This document shows, piece after piece, positions 5,875 through 8,086 of a DNA stretch of 8,086 nucleotides. The number at the start of each line of letters is the position of its first letter. The first letter of the stretch is position 1. The translations under genes were made by a program, and so were the position numbers. The notes below the pieces were generated by a model. That model saw only the letters and a program-made list of their open reading frames with translations, was not told where the DNA came from and made no database searches. Origin of the DNA: Mariprofundales bacterium (GTDB lineage Bacteria; Pseudomonadota; Zetaproteobacteria; Mariprofundales; S012-25); assembly GCA_015487905.1 (NCBI GenBank), contig WFOX01000258.1, positions 1 to 8,086 on the forward strand, in the 5' to 3' direction.

Positions 5875-5882
5875 TGGGGACA

Positions 5883-8086
5883 ATGTGGCGGGATGGCCGT
5901 AAAGAAGATGTGGGTTTTGCCGATCCAGGAACCATGAGGCGCTGGGAGAGGGGATTCATCCGCGCGGATTCTCCGCTGTTCGTCGGTGCGAAGGTTCTCA
6001 CGGTCATCTTCGTCGGCGAGTTCTTCATCATGCGTGCCTTTGACTGGCTCGGCGTGCCGCCTGAGTCGCCCGATGCCGCGTGGATGGACGCGCTTGCCTT
6101 GGGCCTCATCGCTTGGGTGGCGATTCAGCTTTGGGTCGTGCGGCCGCTTGCGGCGATGTCGCGCCGCGAGGCGATGCTGGCGACCGTGGCCGAGCGATTG
6201 GGCGAAGGGCTTGCGATTTGCGAGCCAAGCAAGCGCGGGCCGGTGATCGTGGCCGTCAATCCCGCCTTTGAGCGCATCACGGGTTGGCGGGAGCGGGATG
6301 TGGTGGGCAAAACGCTTGCGGTGCTGGAAGGGGAGCCCGCCAAGAAAACGATCCCGCGCTGGGTGCGGCGCGCGCTGGGCGCCGAAGGCGGATTGCATGT
6401 GCGGCGCGAACTCGTGCGCAAGGACGGCGAACACTTCTTGGCCGAGGTGGCGGTGTTTCCGGTGCGCGGGCCGGATGGTGCCGTGGATATGTGGGCGGTG
6501 CTGCTGGAAGATGTGAGCGAAGAGGCCGCGCGCGAAGAAGAGATCGCGCGCTACTTGCAGGCGCTGGATCAGGCCGAAGAGGCCGTGTGCGTGTTCTCGC
6601 CGGATGGGGCCGTGGAGTATGCGAACCGCGCCTTTTTGCAGGTCGTGCGCGCCAAGAATCCGGCCGAGGTCCTTGGCAAGGATGCGCTATGGCTGTTTTC
6701 AGCGGACGACGAAGCGGCACCAAAGATCACGCTTGCGATGCTGCGCGGCGAGCGCTGGCGCGGGCATTTTCGTGCGCAGCGTTGCGACGGCTCCACCTAC
6801 GAGGCCGTGGGTTCGCTGGCCCCCGTGCGCACGAACGGGCAACTGAGCGCCTTTATCTGCATCCATCGCGATGCCACCGAAGAGCTGCAATTGCAGCGCC
6901 AGCTTGAGCGCCAGCAGAAGATGGAGGCGATCGGCGCGCTTGCAGCCGGCATCGCGCACGACTTCAACAACCTGCTTGCGGGAATGCTTGGCGCGATCTA
7001 CCTCGTGCGCATGCAGATCGCCCGCGAGCATCCGCAGCTTGCCCAGCGGCTTCTGGATGTGGAGCAGCAGGGTTATCGCGCCGCAGGCACGATCCGGCAA
7101 CTGCTGAGCTTTGCGCGCGGCACCGAATCCGAGGTGCAGGTCTTCCAGGTGCAGCCGTTTTTGAAGGAGCTTGCGCGCTTTGCACGCACGGGCCTGCCTG
7201 AGACGATTGAGCTGCACATGGATGTGCGCGCGCAAAAGGCGCAGCTTTGCGCCGATCCTGCGCTGTTGCAGCAAACCCTGCTCAATCTCATTACGAACGC
7301 GCGCCATGCCATTGAGGCACGCCAGGATCGCACGAGCGGCCGCATCAGCTTGCGCGCGCATCTCATGCAGGTGGAACCGGGCTCTGCGCTTGCGCAGATG
7401 CTGGCCGAGCATCATCCGCGGCCTGAGGAAAGCGAATGGCTGCACATTGAGGTGGAGGACGACGGCGTCGGCATGGATGAACACACACTGCAAAAGGCCT
7501 TTGATCCGTTTTTCACGACCAAGCCCGAGGGCGTGGGCACAGGACTGGGATTGCCGATGGCGCGCAGCCATGTGGAGAGCATGGGCGGCGCTTTGTATTT
7601 GGAATCCTCGCCGGGCGTGGGCACGACCGCGCACATTTACCTTCCCGTCGTAGAGGTGGAAGAAGAGGACTTTGAGGTGGAAGGCACGGGCGAAACGAAA
7701 CACGCGCGCGGCAAAGGCGAGACCGTGCTCGTGGCGGATGACGATGCGCGCGTGCGCGATGCGCTCGTGGAGGTGCTCACGCGCGCGGGCTACAAGGTCG
7801 TGGCCGTGCAAAACGGGCGCGAGGCGATGGAGATGGTGCGCCGCTGGGGAGAGAAGCTGGACGCGGCGATCTTGGATGTTGTGATGCCGCACGCAGACGG
7901 CGTGGAGGTGGCCATCGCACTGCGCGAGCAGCGCAAGGACATGCCGCTCATCTTTCTCACGGGCTATGAGCCGCGCAAAGCGGCGCAACATGTGCGCGAG
8001 CATCCCTTGCTTGCGGGCGTGCCCGTGCTCAGCAAGCCCTATCGTTTGCCGGAGCTGTTGTTCCTCTTGCGCCGCGCTTTGGACAC
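5883..8086 (+). CDS. Hybrid sensor histidine kinase (2 TM, PAS-PAS-HisKA-HATPase-receiver), cut by right edge
   Basis: Membrane-bound hybrid histidine kinase; 734 complete codons are visible and no stop is reached. Two predicted membrane helices (about 32-53 and 66-86) enclose a loop of only a dozen residues, so sensing is probably cytoplasmic or within the membrane. PAS1 covers about 95-215 (NPAFERITGW at 126-135) and PAS2 about 224-338 (ANRAFLQVV). The dimerisation helix carries GIAHDFNNLL with phosphoacceptor His359. The ATPase domain has the N box (LLNLITNARHAIE, Asn472), the G1 box (EDDGVGM, Asp527) and FDPFFTTKPEGVGTGLGL. A short acidic linker (591-600) leads to a receiver with acidic pocket Asp619-621, phosphoacceptor Asp665 (ILDVVMP), Thr693 and Lys718 (SKPY). 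All catalytic residues are present. ATG 5883 is preferred because GGAGG ends eight bases before it; an in-frame ATG at 5868 lacks such a site. The architecture resembles CckA but is shared by many hybrid kinases, and the sequence does not settle orthology. The signal and target are unknown. Confidence 0.95.
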   Translation, partial: MWRDGRKEDVGFADPGTMRRWERGFIRADSPLFVGAKVLTVIFVGEFFIMRAFDWLGVPPESPDAAWMDALALGLIAWVAIQLWVVRPLAAMSRREAMLATVAERLGEGLAICEPSKRGPVIVAVNPAFERITGWRERDVVGKTLAVLEGEPAKKTIPRWVRRALGAEGGLHVRRELVRKDGEHFLAEVAVFPVRGPDGAVDMWAVLLEDVSEEAAREEEIARYLQALDQAEEAVCVFSPDGAVEYANRAFLQVVRAKNPAEVLGKDALWLFSADDEAAPKITLAMLRGERWRGHFRAQRCDGSTYEAVGSLAPVRTNGQLSAFICIHRDATEELQLQRQLERQQKMEAIGALAAGIAHDFNNLLAGMLGAIYLVRMQIAREHPQLAQRLLDVEQQGYRAAGTIRQLLSFARGTESEVQVFQVQPFLKELARFARTGLPETIELHMDVRAQKAQLCADPALLQQTLLNLITNARHAIEARQDRTSGRISLRAHLMQVEPGSALAQMLAEHHPRPEESEWLHIEVEDDGVGMDEHTLQKAFDPFFTTKPEGVGTGLGLPMARSHVESMGGALYLESSPGVGTTAHIYLPVVEVEEEDFEVEGTGETKHARGKGETVLVADDDARVRDALVEVLTRAGYKVVAVQNGREAMEMVRRWGEKLDAAILDVVMPHADGVEVAIALREQRKDMPLIFLTGYEPRKAAQHVREHPLLAGVPVLSKPYRLPELLFLLRRALD

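Larger units (their letters stand above)
5783..5882. promoter_or_regulatory. Divergent intergenic promoter region between carboxypeptidase operon and histidine kinase
   Basis: This is the only real non-coding stretch in the window. It must hold the start signals for the leftward cell-wall operon and the rightward kinase gene. It contains an AT-rich patch (about 5843-5866) in otherwise GC-rich DNA, two short perfect inverted repeats, and the ribosome binding sites of both genes. No terminator-like hairpin with a T-run is seen. Confidence 0.75.

Noticed and set aside
5783..5882. Bidirectional terminator or small RNA between the divergent genes
   Set aside because: Both genes read away from this region and the GC-rich palindromes are not followed by a T-run. 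Promoter function is the simpler reading.
5783..6109. Upstream extension of the carboxypeptidase frame to 6109
   Set aside because: The extra residues do not resemble a PBP N-terminus and would overlap the kinase gene. A signal peptide begins at 5782 with a suitable ribosome binding site.
5844..6434. Open frame of 196 codons on the minus strand across the kinase start and promoter region
   Set aside because: It would cover the divergent promoter and the kinase N-terminus, shows no family resemblance, and is explained by GC-rich composition.
6699..8003. Open frame of 434 codons on the minus strand opposite the histidine kinase
   Set aside because: It is antisense to a gene with all kinase and receiver motifs intact. 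Its composition (Arg, His, Leu, Ala) is what the reverse of GC-rich codons gives, and no family motif is visible.

Overview
The window is GC-rich bacterial DNA, almost entirely coding. It looks Gram-negative, most likely from a proteobacterium. The grounds are two lipoprotein signal sequences, an MltD-type murein lytic transglycosylase, a PBP5/6-type D-Ala-D-Ala carboxypeptidase with its C-terminal domain, Hsp33, and a membrane PAS/PAS hybrid histidine kinase. I cannot fix the class. A dacC-dat gene pair is familiar from beta- and gammaproteobacteria, whereas the kinase architecture (two membrane helices, two PAS domains, HDFNNLL kinase core, fused receiver) resembles alphaproteobacterial CckA and many other hybrid kinases.

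Layout. From 5788 down to 1 the minus strand carries six genes in a row: D-Ala-D-Ala carboxypeptidase (4631-5782), D-amino-acid aminotransferase (3757-4644), HAD phosphatase (3147-3815), Hsp33 chaperone (2371-3174), MltD-like lytic transglycosylase (1130-2410) and an SBP family 5 peptide-binding lipoprotein (1-1133, cut by the left edge). With the starts chosen here every neighbouring pair overlaps (14, 59, 28, 40 and 4 bases), so they are very probably one translationally coupled operon. A gap of 100 bases (5783-5882) separates this operon from a divergent gene on the plus strand. That gene, 5883 to the right edge, encodes a hybrid sensor histidine kinase and is cut just after its receiver domain.

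How the genes fit together (inference). The carboxypeptidase releases D-Ala from muropeptide pentapeptides. The aminotransferase can turn D-Ala plus 2-oxoglutarate into pyruvate plus D-Glu. MltD cuts glycan strands and the binding protein may capture peptides, possibly wall peptides. The HAD enzyme could be a housekeeping phosphoglycolate phosphatase or could act on a cell-wall sugar phosphate. Together this reads as a cell-wall turnover and recycling operon with a redox-regulated chaperone embedded in it. No RNA genes, mobile elements, CRISPR arrays or clear terminators were seen, and I found no obviously new system. The points most worth a second look are the overlapping operon, the dual-coding hslO/mltD junction, the shared divergent promoter region, and a strong excess of the hexamer GCTTGC/GCAAGC.
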